From positions 1 through 5,307 of the forward strand of contig DATFLY010000111.1 of assembly GCA_035267185.1 (NCBI GenBank): a stretch of 5,307 nt of DNA. Direction: 5' to 3'. Source of the stretch: JAUIBE01 sp035267185. GTDB lineage: Bacteria; Pseudomonadota; Gammaproteobacteria; Xanthomonadales; SZUA-36. The position numbers and the translations under genes are program-made. Every line of letters starts with the position of its first letter. Position 1 is the stretch's first letter. The notes beneath the pieces were generated by a model, which searched no databases, was not told where the DNA came from, and worked only from the letters and a program-made list of their open reading frames with translations. Positions 5,101 to 5,307 of the stretch are shown piece by piece.

Positions 5101-5307
5101 TTATTCTTGTCTCTTCCACGAATCCACGTAACCTGACCACTCAACGCCTTCAAGGGCGGCGTCAACGATCAGGGGATCGCGGGTATCTATCATTACGGCG
5201 ACTTCGTCTGTTCCGGCCGCCGTCTGCTCAAACGCATTTTCCAGGGCTTTTGGATGCGGCCCATGGGTAAAACCGCGCGGATGAAATGAGATCATTCCCG
5301 GGTGGAT
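5101..5307 (-). CDS. hmgA: Homogentisate 1,2-dioxygenase, C-terminal fragment (5' part outside window)
   Basis: These are the last 68 residues of a gene that enters from the window edge; the frame stays open to base 5307 and ends at TAA (5101-5103). The fragment begins IHPGMISFHPRGFTHGPHP and continues with GTDEVAVMIDTRDPL and a VEWSGYVDSW tail. This matches the C-terminus of homogentisate dioxygenase, where the HGPHP-type segment supplies a histidine ligand of the active-site Fe(II). The enzyme opens the aromatic ring of homogentisate with O2 to give maleylacetoacetate. An internal ATG at 5295 is not the true start because the conserved sequence runs through it. The neighbours, an FAH-family hydrolase 45 bases downstream and then maiA, catalyse the following steps, which strongly supports the assignment. 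The other metal ligands lie outside the window. Confidence 0.88.
   Translation of the reverse strand: MHPGMISFHPRGFTHGPHPKALENAFEQTAAGTDEVAVMIDTRDPLIVDAALEGVEWSGYVDSWKRQE

Overview
The window looks like a piece of a gammaproteobacterial chromosome, probably from a marine or soil heterotroph. The evidence is the homogentisate cluster hmgA-fah-maiA, a pair of DUF4398-type outer-membrane lipoproteins, a YdcH/DUF465 protein, and a heme-less cystathionine beta-synthase with a CBS-domain tail. Genus cannot be fixed from the sequence alone. Every gene I can support lies on the minus strand. The long plus-strand reading frames are shadows of these genes.

Reading in the direction of transcription (high to low coordinates): (a) 5307-3399 holds the end of a homogentisate 1,2-dioxygenase, then a fumarylacetoacetate hydrolase-family gene and a maleylacetoacetate isomerase that overlap by 8 bases. 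Together these are the last three steps of Tyr/Phe catabolism: homogentisate to maleylacetoacetate, to fumarylacetoacetate, to fumarate plus acetoacetate. (b) An 83-base gap carries a good sigma70-like promoter (-35 TTCACA, 17-base spacer, -10 CATAAT). (c) 3315-1955 holds two translationally coupled lipoprotein genes (ATGA overlap). The first is a small helical lipoprotein. The second is a related helical lipoprotein extended by a long coiled coil and a peptidoglycan-binding OmpA domain. (d) A 336-base gene-free stretch (1619-1954) contains a tandem 10-base repeat, an AT-rich possible promoter, a 12-base palindrome and a convincing minus-strand hairpin plus T-tract. These could be the long 3' UTR and terminator of the lipoprotein operon or a short non-coding RNA gene. 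(e) 1618-1406 is a small YdcH-like gene with a strong ribosome-binding site, followed by a strong GC hairpin. (f) 1338-1 is a cystathionine beta-synthase that runs off the window only a few residues before its expected end. Its start codon is just 21 bases beyond the hairpin.

Functionally the window is a set of neighbouring but largely independent units: aromatic amino-acid breakdown, envelope/peptidoglycan-linked lipoproteins, a small cytosolic protein, and transsulfuration. No phage, IS, CRISPR, tRNA or rRNA sequence was recognised. I see no clear new multi-gene system. The best candidates for something undescribed are the structured 1719-1913 intergenic stretch and the coupled lipoprotein pair.
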